In this document: positions 46,166 to 54,848 of the stretch, piece after piece
Position numbering within the stretch: the stretch's first letter is position 1
Layout of the letters: every line of letters begins with the position of its first letter
Assembly: GCA_003209795.1 (NCBI GenBank)
Contig: QCPB01000003.1
Location: 25,013 to 89,012, forward strand
Direction of reading: 5' to 3'
DNA length: 64,000 nucleotides
Source of the DNA: Prochlorococcus sp. AG-436-C05
Lineage (GTDB): Bacteria > Cyanobacteriota > Cyanobacteriia > PCC-6307 > Cyanobiaceae
Made by a program: the position numbers and the translations under genes
Notes under the pieces: model-generated
Seen by the model: only the letters and a program-made list of their open reading frames with translations
Databases searched by the model: none
What the model was told of the DNA's origin: nothing

Positions 46166-46702
46166 TTATTTTTTTAAATCATGAAATCGTTCTATCTTTT
46201 CTATTTCAAAATTTACCTCAGAATTTCTTAATATGGTACTCAATTCTTCAATAGGATCTTTAGGATCAACGTCTTTTAAAATAAATATAATTTTGTATGA
46301 TTGCAGATCATTTTTTGTTTTCTTAAAGTAACGATTAACTTTTTTCTCTTTATTTGTTTTATTTGTTTTATTTGTTTTATCTGTTTTTTTTAACTTTAAA
46401 ACTTGTTTATTCTCTAAAACATCTTTTCGGTCTTCTTTTTTGGTTTCTTTAATATCCTTTTTTTTTCTTTCCTTAGTTTCTTTTTTCAAAAGTTTTTTAT
46501 TTTCTAAAACATTTTTCCGGTCTTCTTTTTTGATTACTTTAATATTATTATTTTTTCTTTCCTTCATTTCTTGATTCAAATTTCTCTTATTTTCTAAATC
46601 ATCAAAACTGGTTTCAAGAAAATTTCCAATTCTGCTCCCAGAACATGCTTGTAATAAAATTAAAAAAATTAATAGAAAAAATTTTTTTATTTTAAAAATC
46701 AT
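46166..46702 (-). CDS. Lys-rich lipoprotein with internal repeats
   Basis: The N-terminus KKFFLLIFLILLQACSGSRIG is a lipoprotein signal peptide with lipobox LQAC, so Lgt should modify the Cys near residue 20. The middle (residues 40-130) is low-complexity and very basic. It holds two similar copies of about 30 residues (KERKNNNIKVIKKEDRKNV and KERKKKDIKETKKEDRKDV), then TDKTNKTNKTNK. The last 45 residues look folded (YKIIFILKDVDPKDPIEEL). No family recognised. It starts 8 bases after topA ends, same strand. Confidence 0.65.
   Translation of the reverse strand: MIFKIKKFFLLIFLILLQACSGSRIGNFLETSFDDLENKRNLNQEMKERKNNNIKVIKKEDRKNVLENKKLLKKETKERKKKDIKETKKEDRKDVLENKQVLKLKKTDKTNKTNKTNKEKKVNRYFKKTKNDLQSYKIIFILKDVDPKDPIEELSTILRNSEVNFEIEKIERFHDLKK
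46349..46384 (-). repeat. Four 9-bp repeats encoding Thr-Asn/Asp-Lys
   Basis: TTTATTTGT occurs three times in a row, followed by TTTATCTGT. On the coding strand they read ACA-(A/G)AT-AAA, giving TDK-TNK-TNK-TNK in the lipoprotein. Perfect short in-frame copies suggest replication slippage, so the number may vary among strains. Confidence 0.8.
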
Positions 46703-46710
46703 ATCTTTTT

Positions 46711-49317
46711 CTAACTTTTCTTTCTCGAAACAGGCTTCTTTCTACTTTTTTTAGTTTTCTTAATAATGGAACCTTTCTTATCTTTTAGTTTTTCTTCCAA
46801 AAGAACTTTTGCATCTTCAATTGAGAATTTTTCCAAATCAGTATCTTTAGCAAGAGAAACATTAGTTTTACCGCACTTTACATACATTCCATATCTTCCA
46901 TTTAATATTTGAATTTTATCTTCAAATTCTTTAGGTTTTCCAAAATCTTTTAGTACTTCTTGACCTCCTCTAGCCATCTTTGGCATCGCTAGTATTTCTA
47001 ATGCTCGATTTAGGTCAACTTTAAAAACATCATCTTCTTTTTTTAAAGACCTGTTTTCAGACTCCTTTTCATTTTTTATCCACTTAATATATGGACCAAA
47101 TCTACCTCTATCCGCTTCAACAATACCTCCTTTAGGATGAACTCCTAACAATCTAGGCAAACTTAAAAGGACTAGAGCCTCATCTAGAGTTAGATTATCA
47201 GTTTTCAACTCTTTGGGTAATGAAGCTCTTCTTGGTTTAGCTTTATCTTCATCATTATTGCCCAATTGTACGTAAGGTCCATAAGGGCCAAATCTTAAAA
47301 AGACTTTTTCCCCAGTTTTTGGATCGGTTCCAAGATCTGATGGGCCACTTAAAATTTGATCAACTTGCTTTATGTCTAAATCTCCAGGAGTAATATCCAT
47401 TGGAAGATTACCTTTAGCCTGGATTTCATTACCAGATTCATCAATTTTTGTACCCTCTAGCCAAGGTCCGTTAGAGCCTATTCTGACTACGCAAGGAAGG
47501 TCTTCAAAATCAACTTGTCTATAAGCTTTACCATCAATATCACCCTCGGTTTTCTGAACTTTCACCTCCAGCCCATTTTTACCCTTATAAAATGTCTCAA
47601 GGTATGGAAGCCACTCAAGATTACCTGATGATATTTCATCCAAAGAAGATTCCATTTTTGCAGTAAAAGTAGTATCAACTAGATCAGGAAAATGTTCTTC
47701 TAATAGAGCAGTAACAGCAAAAGCAGTAAAGGTTGGAGCCAAAGTATTGGAAGATATATTCGCATAACCTCTATCCACAATTGTTCCAATAATGCTTGCA
47801 TAGGTAGAAGGCCTCCCAATCCCCTCTTTTTCGAGGACTTTAACTAATGCAGCTTCTGTATATCTTGCAGGTGGTTTAGTTTCATGAAAAGTAGATTCCT
47901 TATTAACAACCTCAAGGCATGTTCCAGTTGTTAAGTTTGGAAGAATAATTTCTTGTTGTTCAAGGGATGAACTTGGGTCATCGCTTCCCTCGACATAAGC
48001 TCTGAAGAATCCTGCAAAATCAATACTTTTCCCGCTTGATTTAAATAAAGCATCCCCTACACTAATTTCAGCATTGATCATTGTTAACTTAGCTTCCGCC
48101 ATTTGACTAGCTACAGTTCTTTTCCAAATTAAATCGTAAAGAGATAAGTCTCTACCAGTTAGGTTGGTTTCCTTTGGTGTTTTAAAGAACTCACCTGCAG
48201 GCCTAATAGCTTCGTGTGCTTCTTGAGCATTTCTTGCAGATGAACTAAATTGTCTTGGTGAGTTAGATAAATATTCTTTCCCATACTTTGAGCTGACGCA
48301 TTCCCTAGCAGCTTTTATGGCTTGTTGGGATAGATGAACTGAATCAGTTCTCATATATGTTATAAAACCTCTCTCATATAGTCCTTGAGCACATCTCATA
48401 GTTTCTCTTGCAGATAAACGAAGCTTCCTGTTTGCTTCTTGTTGCAATGTACTAGTTGTAAATGGAGGTACTGGTTTACGAGTAGATGGTTTTTTTTCGA
48501 TTTTTGAGACTAACCAATCCTCCGAAGACAAAGCCATCAATAAATCATTTACTTTTTCTTCTCCAATTATTAAAGATTTATTTCCTTGTTTTAATTTACC
48601 TGTCTGTTCATCAAAATCGGAACCATTAGAAATTCTTTGACCGTTTAAGCTAAATAATTTAGTTTCGAAAGTAATATTATCTTTTACTAAAGAAGCTTTA
48701 ATTCCCCAGTAACTGGCTTTTTTAAAGGATCTTCTTTCTCTCTCTCTTCTGACAAGCAATCTTACAGAGACTGATTGAACACGACCAGCAGATAATCGGG
48801 GGGCTACTTTCTTCCAAAGTAGAGGAGATAATTCATATCCAAAAAGCCTGTCCAAGATTCTTCTAGTTTCTTGAGCTTGAACAAGTTCCATATCAATTTC
48901 TCTAGTTTGATCTAAAGCTTTATTAATTGCCTTTTTCGTAATTTCGTGAAAAACCATTCTCTTAGTTGGAATTTTAGGCTTAAGTATTTGCATAAGATGC
49001 CAGCTAATACTTTCTCCCTCTCTATCTTCATCAGTTGCAAGTAATAATTGGTTCGCTCCTTTTAATGCATCCTTCAACTCTTTAACAACCTTTTTCTTAT
49101 CTTTTGGAACTATATAAAGTGGTTCAAAATCTTCTGTTGTATTAACTCCTATCCTTGACCATTTTTCCTTTTTAACCGCAGCAGGTATTTCAGCAGCTCC
49201 TTTTGGAAGATCTCTAACGTGCCCCATTGAAGCAAGAACTTCATAATTAGAAGGCAAAAACTTTCTTATAGTTTTCGCTTTGGTGGGACTTTCAACAATA
49301 ACAAGTGTGTGATCCAA
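46711..49317 (-). CDS. topA: DNA topoisomerase I
   Basis: Type IA topoisomerase that relaxes negative supercoils. The 868-residue protein has VIVESPTKAKTIRKFL in the Toprim domain, LLATDEDREGESISWHL with the metal-binding DxDxE, and GFITYMRTDSVHLSQ, whose Tyr is the nucleophile. After about residue 650 it carries several TopoI_C-type repeats rather than Cys zinc fingers (LRFGPYGPYVQLG; GRFGPYIKW; GRYGMYVKCGKTN). The basic tail KKSRKKPVSRKKS ends it. It is divergent from ndhB, 175 bases away. Confidence 0.96.
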   Translation of the reverse strand: MDHTLVIVESPTKAKTIRKFLPSNYEVLASMGHVRDLPKGAAEIPAAVKKEKWSRIGVNTTEDFEPLYIVPKDKKKVVKELKDALKGANQLLLATDEDREGESISWHLMQILKPKIPTKRMVFHEITKKAINKALDQTREIDMELVQAQETRRILDRLFGYELSPLLWKKVAPRLSAGRVQSVSVRLLVRRERERRSFKKASYWGIKASLVKDNITFETKLFSLNGQRISNGSDFDEQTGKLKQGNKSLIIGEEKVNDLLMALSSEDWLVSKIEKKPSTRKPVPPFTTSTLQQEANRKLRLSARETMRCAQGLYERGFITYMRTDSVHLSQQAIKAARECVSSKYGKEYLSNSPRQFSSSARNAQEAHEAIRPAGEFFKTPKETNLTGRDLSLYDLIWKRTVASQMAEAKLTMINAEISVGDALFKSSGKSIDFAGFFRAYVEGSDDPSSSLEQQEIILPNLTTGTCLEVVNKESTFHETKPPARYTEAALVKVLEKEGIGRPSTYASIIGTIVDRGYANISSNTLAPTFTAFAVTALLEEHFPDLVDTTFTAKMESSLDEISSGNLEWLPYLETFYKGKNGLEVKVQKTEGDIDGKAYRQVDFEDLPCVVRIGSNGPWLEGTKIDESGNEIQAKGNLPMDITPGDLDIKQVDQILSGPSDLGTDPKTGEKVFLRFGPYGPYVQLGNNDEDKAKPRRASLPKELKTDNLTLDEALVLLSLPRLLGVHPKGGIVEADRGRFGPYIKWIKNEKESENRSLKKEDDVFKVDLNRALEILAMPKMARGGQEVLKDFGKPKEFEDKIQILNGRYGMYVKCGKTNVSLAKDTDLEKFSIEDAKVLLEEKLKDKKGSIIKKTKKSRKKPVSRKKS

Positions 49318-49492
49318 GGTTTATTTCAAAAATTGGTGTTTTTGTTCAACTAGGGCATATTATGATTATTTGAGGCTTTTTCAAGTAATTTTTTTTGAAA
49401 ATTTCAAAAATCATACCCACAAATTATAATCAAGTTAAGATTAACTCTTAGACCCTTACAATCAAACATCTAATTTAATCCAATTTAATAAA

Positions 49493-51013
49493 GTGCCCAA
49501 CGAAATCTTTACAATTAATTTAAATGCTCAAGCCATTATTCCAGAGGCTTTTATTTTACTAGGTATTGTTGGGACTCTCCTTGTAGATTTAGCGGGAGAA
49601 AAAACTGCATCAAAGTGGGCACCAATAATTTGCTATTTATCAATTGGCAGCTCTCTTTTTAGTTTAGGCTTGCAATGGAGTAATCCATTAGAAAGTGCAT
49701 TTCTTGGATCCTTTAATTCAGATAATTTGGCAATCGCATTTAGAGTAATAATATCTTTATCAACTTTAATTTCTTTACTTATTAGTTGGCGATATACAGA
49801 ACAAAGTGGCAGCCCTATTGGCGAGTTCGCAGCGATAGTTCTTTCGGCAACTCTTGGAGCTATGCTTTTGTGTGGATCTACTGACCTTATTAGTGTATTT
49901 ATATCTCTTGAGACTTTATCAGTAGCAAGCTATTTACTATCTGGTTATCTCAAGAGAGATCCCAGAAGTTCAGAGGCAGCTTTAAAATACCTACTTGTTG
50001 GGTCAGCTGCTGCTGCGATCTATTTATATGGCTCCTCCTTTCTTTATGGATTAAGTGGCTCAACAAATTTAGCAACAATTGGATTAGATATTATCAACAA
50101 GCCATCATTCATCACTTCTCTAGCTCTTGTATTTGTCTTATCAACTGTTGCATTTAAAATTGCTGCCGTACCCTTTCATCAATGGACTCCTGATGTATAT
50201 GAGGGATCACCTACACCTGTAGTAGCTTTTTTATCTGTTGGTTCTAAGACAGCTGGGTTTGCATTCGCAATAAGAATATTGAGTACTACGTTCTCTTCTT
50301 TCGATGAAGAATGGAAACTTTTATTTACTATTTTAGCCATATTGAGCATGGCTCTAGGAAATGTTGTTGCCCTTGCTCAAACCTCAATGAAAAGGATGTT
50401 AGCTTACAGTTCTATCGGACAAGCTGGATTTGTAATGATTGGAATAGTATCTGGAACTCAAGATGGTTTATCAGCGGCTGTTTTATATTTAGCTGCATAT
50501 TTGTTTATGAATTTAGGTGCTTTTTCGTGTGTAATACTTTTCTCTCTAAGAACTGGTTCTGACAAAATTCTTGATTACTCAGGACTTTACCAAAAAGATC
50601 CTCTCATCACATTAGGTTTAAGCCTCTGTCTTCTTTCTCTTGGAGGTTTACCTCCAATGTTGGGATTTTTTGGAAAGATATATTTATTCTTTGCTGGTTG
50701 GGCTAATCATCAATATCTATTAGTAATAGTTGGCCTAGTAACTTCAGTTGTCTCTATTTATTACTACATTTCAGTGATAAAAATGATGGTGGTTAAAGAA
50801 CCTCAGGAAGCTTCTGATATCGTTAAATCATATCCTGAAGTAAGCTGGGGAGTTGTAGGATTGCCTCCCTTAAGAATTGCACTTTATACTTGCGTGGCAA
50901 TAACAGCTCTTGGAGGAATACTTTCTAATCCTCTTTTTAAATTAGCTAACACAGCTATTTCAGAGACTCCTTTTTTACAAGATATTATTGCTATAACAAA
51001 CAATATTTCCTAG
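49493..51013 (+). CDS. ndhB: NAD(P)H-quinone oxidoreductase subunit 2 (NDH-1)
   Basis: NdhB is a membrane proton-pumping subunit of the cyanobacterial NDH-1 complex used in respiration and cyclic electron flow. The 506-residue protein has about fourteen hydrophobic segments and conserved antiporter-family motifs: [40 protein letters not shown], and [19 protein letters not shown]. Start is GTG 49493, matched by the usual polar N-terminus. The ABC ATPase gene follows 16 bases later. Complex-specific partners are not in this window. Confidence 0.97.
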   Translation: MPNEIFTINLNAQAIIPEAFILLGIVGTLLVDLAGEKTASKWAPIICYLSIGSSLFSLGLQWSNPLESAFLGSFNSDNLAIAFRVIISLSTLISLLISWRYTEQSGSPIGEFAAIVLSATLGAMLLCGSTDLISVFISLETLSVASYLLSGYLKRDPRSSEAALKYLLVGSAAAAIYLYGSSFLYGLSGSTNLATIGLDIINKPSFITSLALVFVLSTVAFKIAAVPFHQWTPDVYEGSPTPVVAFLSVGSKTAGFAFAIRILSTTFSSFDEEWKLLFTILAILSMALGNVVALAQTSMKRMLAYSSIGQAGFVMIGIVSGTQDGLSAAVLYLAAYLFMNLGAFSCVILFSLRTGSDKILDYSGLYQKDPLITLGLSLCLLSLGGLPPMLGFFGKIYLFFAGWANHQYLLVIVGLVTSVVSIYYYISVIKMMVVKEPQEASDIVKSYPEVSWGVVGLPPLRIALYTCVAITALGGILSNPLFKLANTAISETPFLQDIIAITNNIS

Positions 51014-51029
51014 AAAAATTTTTCAATAA

Positions 51030-51716
51030 ATGTCCAAGAAAGTCGCAACTTTAGAAAGAATATCTAAAACATACGGGAAAGATGATCTAACTGTTAAGGC
51101 CTTAGACAGCATAAACTTAGAAATTTATAAAGGTGATTATTTAGCTGTAATGGGAGCAAGTGGCTCAGGTAAAAGTACAGCAATGAATATTATTGGATGT
51201 CTAGATAGACCATCTGAAGGTGTTTATAAATTAAATGGTATACCTGTTGAGAAATTATCTGATGATGAGCTAGCGGAGATACGTAACCAAAAATTAGGCT
51301 TTGTTTTTCAACAATTTCATCTTCTCTCAGACGCAACAGCACTTGAGAACGTAATTTTACCGATGATTTATGCTGGTATTGAGCCTAAGCAAAGATTAGA
51401 GCGAGGTAAGAATGCCTTAAAAAAAGTTGGCCTTTCTGAAAGAATGAATAATCGCCCTAACCAATTATCAGGAGGTCAACAACAACGAGTGGCTATTGCT
51501 AGGGCAATCATCAATAACCCTGCGATATTATTGGCAGACGAACCCACTGGTGCACTAGATTCGAAAACAACTGAAGATGTCCTAGATCTTTTTGACAAAC
51601 TTCATAAATCTGGAATAACAATCGTTTTAGTTACTCACGAAGATGAAGTAGCAAGTCGTGCAAAAAAAATAGCAAAATTTAAAGACGGAAGAATAGTTGA
51701 ACTAAAAGACAATTAG
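51030..51716 (+). CDS. ABC transporter ATP-binding protein, MacB/LolD/DevA type
   Basis: The 228-residue ATPase has Walker A GASGSGKSTAMNIIG, the FVFQQFHLL Q-loop, signature LSGGQQQRVAIARA, Walker B ILLADEPTGALD and switch His VTHEDEV. The overall class is that of MacB/LolD/DevA ATPases, which work with FtsX-type permeases in export of macrolides, lipoproteins or glycolipids. No such permease or membrane-fusion gene lies beside it, so the target is unknown. It may be co-transcribed with ndhB. Confidence 0.85.
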   Translation: MSKKVATLERISKTYGKDDLTVKALDSINLEIYKGDYLAVMGASGSGKSTAMNIIGCLDRPSEGVYKLNGIPVEKLSDDELAEIRNQKLGFVFQQFHLLSDATALENVILPMIYAGIEPKQRLERGKNALKKVGLSERMNNRPNQLSGGQQQRVAIARAIINNPAILLADEPTGALDSKTTEDVLDLFDKLHKSGITIVLVTHEDEVASRAKKIAKFKDGRIVELKDN

Positions 51717-51718
51717 AT

Positions 51719-52468
51719 TTAGAACCTTGTTAGTACTTTTTCTTTGGTTAGATTGTATATTCTTAAATTTCCATTAGAGTCAACATCTTTAATTTTCCAT
51801 TCGTTAGGACTAAAACCTTTAGGTAAAATGCTTTTAGTAAGAAACTTATTTGCTTCTTGGATAACATATTCTTTTCTATCATTACAATCAATGGAATCAT
51901 GAAAAGCCTTAAGGATTTTTGCAGTCCAATAATATTCACTAATGTTTTTGGTTCTTAGTACTTTTGCTAAAGAGATCCCTTCTAAAGGCGTTTTATTTAA
52001 AAAGTTCATACCAAGACCTATCCTTACATATATAATTTCCTTCCCTCTAGTGAGAACCCTAGGTAAAAAACCTATCAACTTTTTTGAATCAAAAAAAATA
52101 TCATTTGGCCATTTCAAATTAACTTTTATATTTTCCTTCCTCAACATTTGGCATAATTTAATAGCTAAAGACAAGCTAAAAATTTCGCTTGAGAATTTTT
52201 GAGAAAAGATTGGATAAGCAGCACTTAACCAAATTCCACCTTTAGGTGAAAACCAGGACCTTGAATTCTGACCAAAACCTGAAATTTGTTCTCTAGCAAT
52301 TATGGCTATTGGCTGATTCCTTTTCATTTCTGAACATCCAAGCCAGTTTGAAAGTTCATTTTCAGTACTTCTACATTTTATTTTGTATTGCAGTCTCCAA
52401 TGTGGATAGATAATCTGCATTTTTTTTAAGTAATAAGCAGTTTTCGCCGCAGATCCTATAACTTTCAC
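51719..52468 (-). CDS. birA: Biotin-[acetyl-CoA-carboxylase] ligase
   Basis: Attaches biotin to the carboxyl-carrier protein of acetyl-CoA carboxylase. Motifs: QISGFGQNSRSWFSPKGGIW (biotinyl-AMP loop, normally GRGRxxxxW), NLKWPNDIFFDSKKLIG and VRIGLGMNF. There is no DNA-binding N-terminal domain, so it is a ligase without repressor role. I prefer GTG 52468 (249 residues); the track's start at 52618 runs 74 bases into the divergent DUF721 gene and adds about 50 residues without family support. TTG 52495 is also possible. The loop variation SGFGQN may deserve note: Gly-Arg-Gly-Arg is not intact. Confidence 0.8.
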   Translation of the reverse strand: MKVIGSAAKTAYYLKKMQIIYPHWRLQYKIKCRSTENELSNWLGCSEMKRNQPIAIIAREQISGFGQNSRSWFSPKGGIWLSAAYPIFSQKFSSEIFSLSLAIKLCQMLRKENIKVNLKWPNDIFFDSKKLIGFLPRVLTRGKEIIYVRIGLGMNFLNKTPLEGISLAKVLRTKNISEYYWTAKILKAFHDSIDCNDRKEYVIQEANKFLTKSILPKGFSPNEWKIKDVDSNGNLRIYNLTKEKVLTRF

Positions 52469-52544
52469 AAATCTTTTATTAAAATAAAAATGCAACTTTT
52501 TTAAGATTATATTAAATTTAATCTTATTAAGATAATTATACAAA

Positions 52545-53027
52545 GTGAACAAAAAATATTTACCAATACTAAAAAAAAGAAATCCAGAATCATTAAGAAA
52601 TTGTCTTGATGATTTCAAAAAATCTTGGGAAGACTTACATAAACTCTCAGAAATTATTGAAAATTGGAGAAAATTAATCGGTTTAGAATTGTTTAATGAA
52701 TGTAAACCATTAAAATTTGAAAATAAAATACTAACTATTACAGTTAATCATCCCCAGTGGCGCCAAGCTTTAATTTACAACAAACATAGCTTAAAAGAGA
52801 GAATAGAGAAGATTGGAATCGATTTAAATGAAATCAAGATAATACAAAATTATGAGCCAAAAGCTGTTAATATTAATAATCCTAATTCAAAATTACTTTG
52901 GGAAAAGCATCCAAGTAGAGTAAATAGAAATAATATGAGCATATGCAAAATATGTAATTGCCCAACTCCTAAGGGCGAGATCTCGAGATGGGGGAAATGT
53001 ACTTTTTGTTGGAGACAGAAAATATAA
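52545..53027 (+). CDS. DUF721 protein with C-terminal zinc ribbon (DciA-like)
   Basis: The 160-residue protein has a DUF721 domain (IIENWRKLIGLELFNECKPL; TVNHPQWRQALIYNK), resembling DciA, the loader of the replicative helicase in many bacteria that lack DnaC. The C-terminal part adds CKICNCPTPKGEISRWGKC, followed by TFC, probably a zinc ribbon with CxxC and CxxC ligands. It starts with GTG 52545 and is divergent from birA. A helicase-loading role in cyanobacteria is supported only by family homology. Confidence 0.75.
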   Translation: MNKKYLPILKKRNPESLRNCLDDFKKSWEDLHKLSEIIENWRKLIGLELFNECKPLKFENKILTITVNHPQWRQALIYNKHSLKERIEKIGIDLNEIKIIQNYEPKAVNINNPNSKLLWEKHPSRVNRNNMSICKICNCPTPKGEISRWGKCTFCWRQKI

Positions 53028-53037
53028 GGGAATTGAA

Positions 53038-53739
53038 CTATTTCCCTAGAATCAATATACCCATTTGACCGCAAAGAATAGTTCTATATTCAATTCTTTC
53101 AAATCCAACTTTTTTTGCTATTAAGATAAGCTCATTGCCCTTTGGAAAATTACTAATACTTTCTTCAATATAAGCATATTCTCGACTTAAATTAAAAAGT
53201 CTTGAGATAGGAACTACTAATAGCCTTAAATATATTTTTTGAAAAATATTTGATAAAGAATTATGTCTTGAATGATGAAAATCCAGGAACCCAGCTCTTC
53301 CTTTATCATTTAAAAGACTAAAAACTTTTTTTATTCCTTGTTCAACGCTTTCTAAGTTTCTTAGACCATATGACATACAAATTCCATCAAAATTTCTAGA
53401 ATGTTCATCTATTTGTAAAACATCATTAATTTCCCAAGTAATAAGTTTATTTTTAACAAGTTCTGACTTTCTCTTTGCAATATTTAGAATTTCCTTTGCA
53501 CTATCAATACCAGTTATTGAACCATTAGGACCAACTCTCTTACAAATCAGGAATGCCAAATCTCCTGTTCCACAACATAAATCAGCCCAATCTTCACCTT
53601 CTTGTGGTTTTAATAAGTCAACTAATTTCTTTTTCCATAATTTGTGCAGTCCAAAACTTAATAAACTATTTAAAAAGTCATATCTATAAGATATTTTATT
53701 AAAAATAGTTTTGACTTCGATATTTTTTTTTAATTTCAT
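53038..53739 (-). CDS. menG: Demethylphylloquinone/demethylmenaquinone methyltransferase (UbiE/MenG)
   Basis: Class I SAM methyltransferase of the UbiE/COQ5 family with 233 residues: YDFLNSLLSFGLHKLWKKK, DLCCGTGDLAFLICKRVG (motif I), GIDSAKEIL, and FDGICMSYGLRNLE (motif IV). In cyanobacteria this enzyme usually makes phylloquinone for photosystem I. The name menG is from that function, inferred. It is convergent with the DUF721 gene (10 bases apart) and follows hisF after 46 bases on the same strand. Confidence 0.9.
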   Translation of the reverse strand: MKLKKNIEVKTIFNKISYRYDFLNSLLSFGLHKLWKKKLVDLLKPQEGEDWADLCCGTGDLAFLICKRVGPNGSITGIDSAKEILNIAKRKSELVKNKLITWEINDVLQIDEHSRNFDGICMSYGLRNLESVEQGIKKVFSLLNDKGRAGFLDFHHSRHNSLSNIFQKIYLRLLVVPISRLFNLSREYAYIEESISNFPKGNELILIAKKVGFERIEYRTILCGQMGILILGK

Positions 53740-53785
53740 TTTTAAACTTGAAGATAAACTCCTTATATAAGATTAATATTCATTT

Positions 53786-54556
53786 TTATTCATTTGGTCT
53801 AATTAGGAGTTGCTTATCTAGTAAGAAAGTTTTTATTTCATTTATAGTAAGTTTTTTATCATGAAGTAATGATGCCAAGAGTGCTGCAGATGCCTTACCT
53901 GTTTGAAAAACATCATAAATATCATTTAGACAGCCTGCTCCACCAGATGCAATTACAGGAATATTAACAGCATTCGCAACTGATTCAGTCAAAAGCAAAT
54001 CATATCCATTCTGTGTACCATCACCATCCATTGAAGTTAATAAAATTTCTCCTGCGCCCAATTGCTCAACTTTTTTTGCCCAATTTAATACATCTAATCT
54101 TGTATTTTCTCTCCCTCCTTTTACATATACATCCCATTCATTAACTTTATTAAGTTTTCTTCTGGCATCAATCGCAATCACAATGCATTGAGCGCCAAAT
54201 TGTTCAGAACTTTTAGAAATCAAATCTGGATTTTTGACAGCAGAGGAATTCAAACTAACTTTGTCTGCGCCTGCTCTTAAGAGATCATTAATAGAAGGAA
54301 TGGAATCTATACCACCACCAACAGTAAATGGAATTTTTACTGACTTTGCAGTCCTAGAAACAAGATCAATTAAAGTTCTTCTATTTTCCACACTTGCCCT
54401 AATATCTAAAAAGACTAATTCATCAGCCCCCTCATCTGAGTACTTACAAGCCAATTCAACAGGATCACCTGAGTCTCTAAGGTTAACAAAATTAACCCCT
54501 TTTACGACCCTACCATTGGCCACATCTAAACAAGGAATTAAACGAAGAGCTACCAT
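53786..54556 (-). CDS. hisF: Imidazole glycerol phosphate synthase subunit HisF
   Basis: The cyclase subunit of IGP synthase in histidine synthesis; takes ammonia from HisH. I set the start at ATG 54556 (256 residues), where the protein begins [20 protein letters not shown] with the catalytic Asp. The track's start adds 39 residues that overlap the divergent PetP-like gene. Later motifs include [32 protein letters not shown] and ASGGAG, all typical of the TIM barrel. Length is normal. Confidence 0.96.
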   Translation of the reverse strand: MVALRLIPCLDVANGRVVKGVNFVNLRDSGDPVELACKYSDEGADELVFLDIRASVENRRTLIDLVSRTAKSVKIPFTVGGGIDSIPSINDLLRAGADKVSLNSSAVKNPDLISKSSEQFGAQCIVIAIDARRKLNKVNEWDVYVKGGRENTRLDVLNWAKKVEQLGAGEILLTSMDGDGTQNGYDLLLTESVANAVNIPVIASGGAGCLNDIYDVFQTGKASAALLASLLHDKKLTINEIKTFLLDKQLLIRPNE

Positions 54557-54614
54557 TTTAAAAAAAATTGTCCAAATACTGTTAATCTTGCATAATACGT
54601 TCATTTTACCCCTT

Positions 54615-54839
54615 ATGGCTGAAACAAAAGTATTACCGAAGATTGGTAGTAAAGTTAAAATTAACATTAACAAGGTTAAAGATAGACTACCTGCAAACTT
54701 AATTGATCAAATATCCTCTACTCCAAGAGCGATAATATCTGGTTATAAAATGACTGACGGCAACAGTATTGGAATTACTGCAAAATTACAAAATGGTGAG
54801 GAAACCTGGTTTTTCCCTGAAGAAATTGAAAAAGGTTAA
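54615..54839 (+). CDS. PetP-like DUF2862 small protein (candidate cytochrome b6f-associated)
   Basis: The true gene is the last 74 residues of the track's 201-residue ORF, starting at ATG 54615; the longer frame lies antisense to hisF. The small protein has [37 protein letters not shown] and [11 protein letters not shown], a compact beta-barrel pattern that I associate with DUF2862, the family of PetP, a peripheral cytochrome b6f subunit in some cyanobacteria. The link to b6f is from memory. chlG follows after 9 bases on the same strand. Confidence 0.65.
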   Translation: MAETKVLPKIGSKVKININKVKDRLPANLIDQISSTPRAIISGYKMTDGNSIGITAKLQNGEETWFFPEEIEKG

Positions 54840-54848
54840 AGAATAACA

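Noticed and set aside
49318-49492. Possible small gene between topA and ndhB
   Set aside because: No ORF of useful length; the gap most likely holds the two divergent promoters.
54234-54614. Upstream part of the 201-residue plus-strand ORF
   Set aside because: It is antisense to hisF and has no family support; the true gene starts at ATG 54615.
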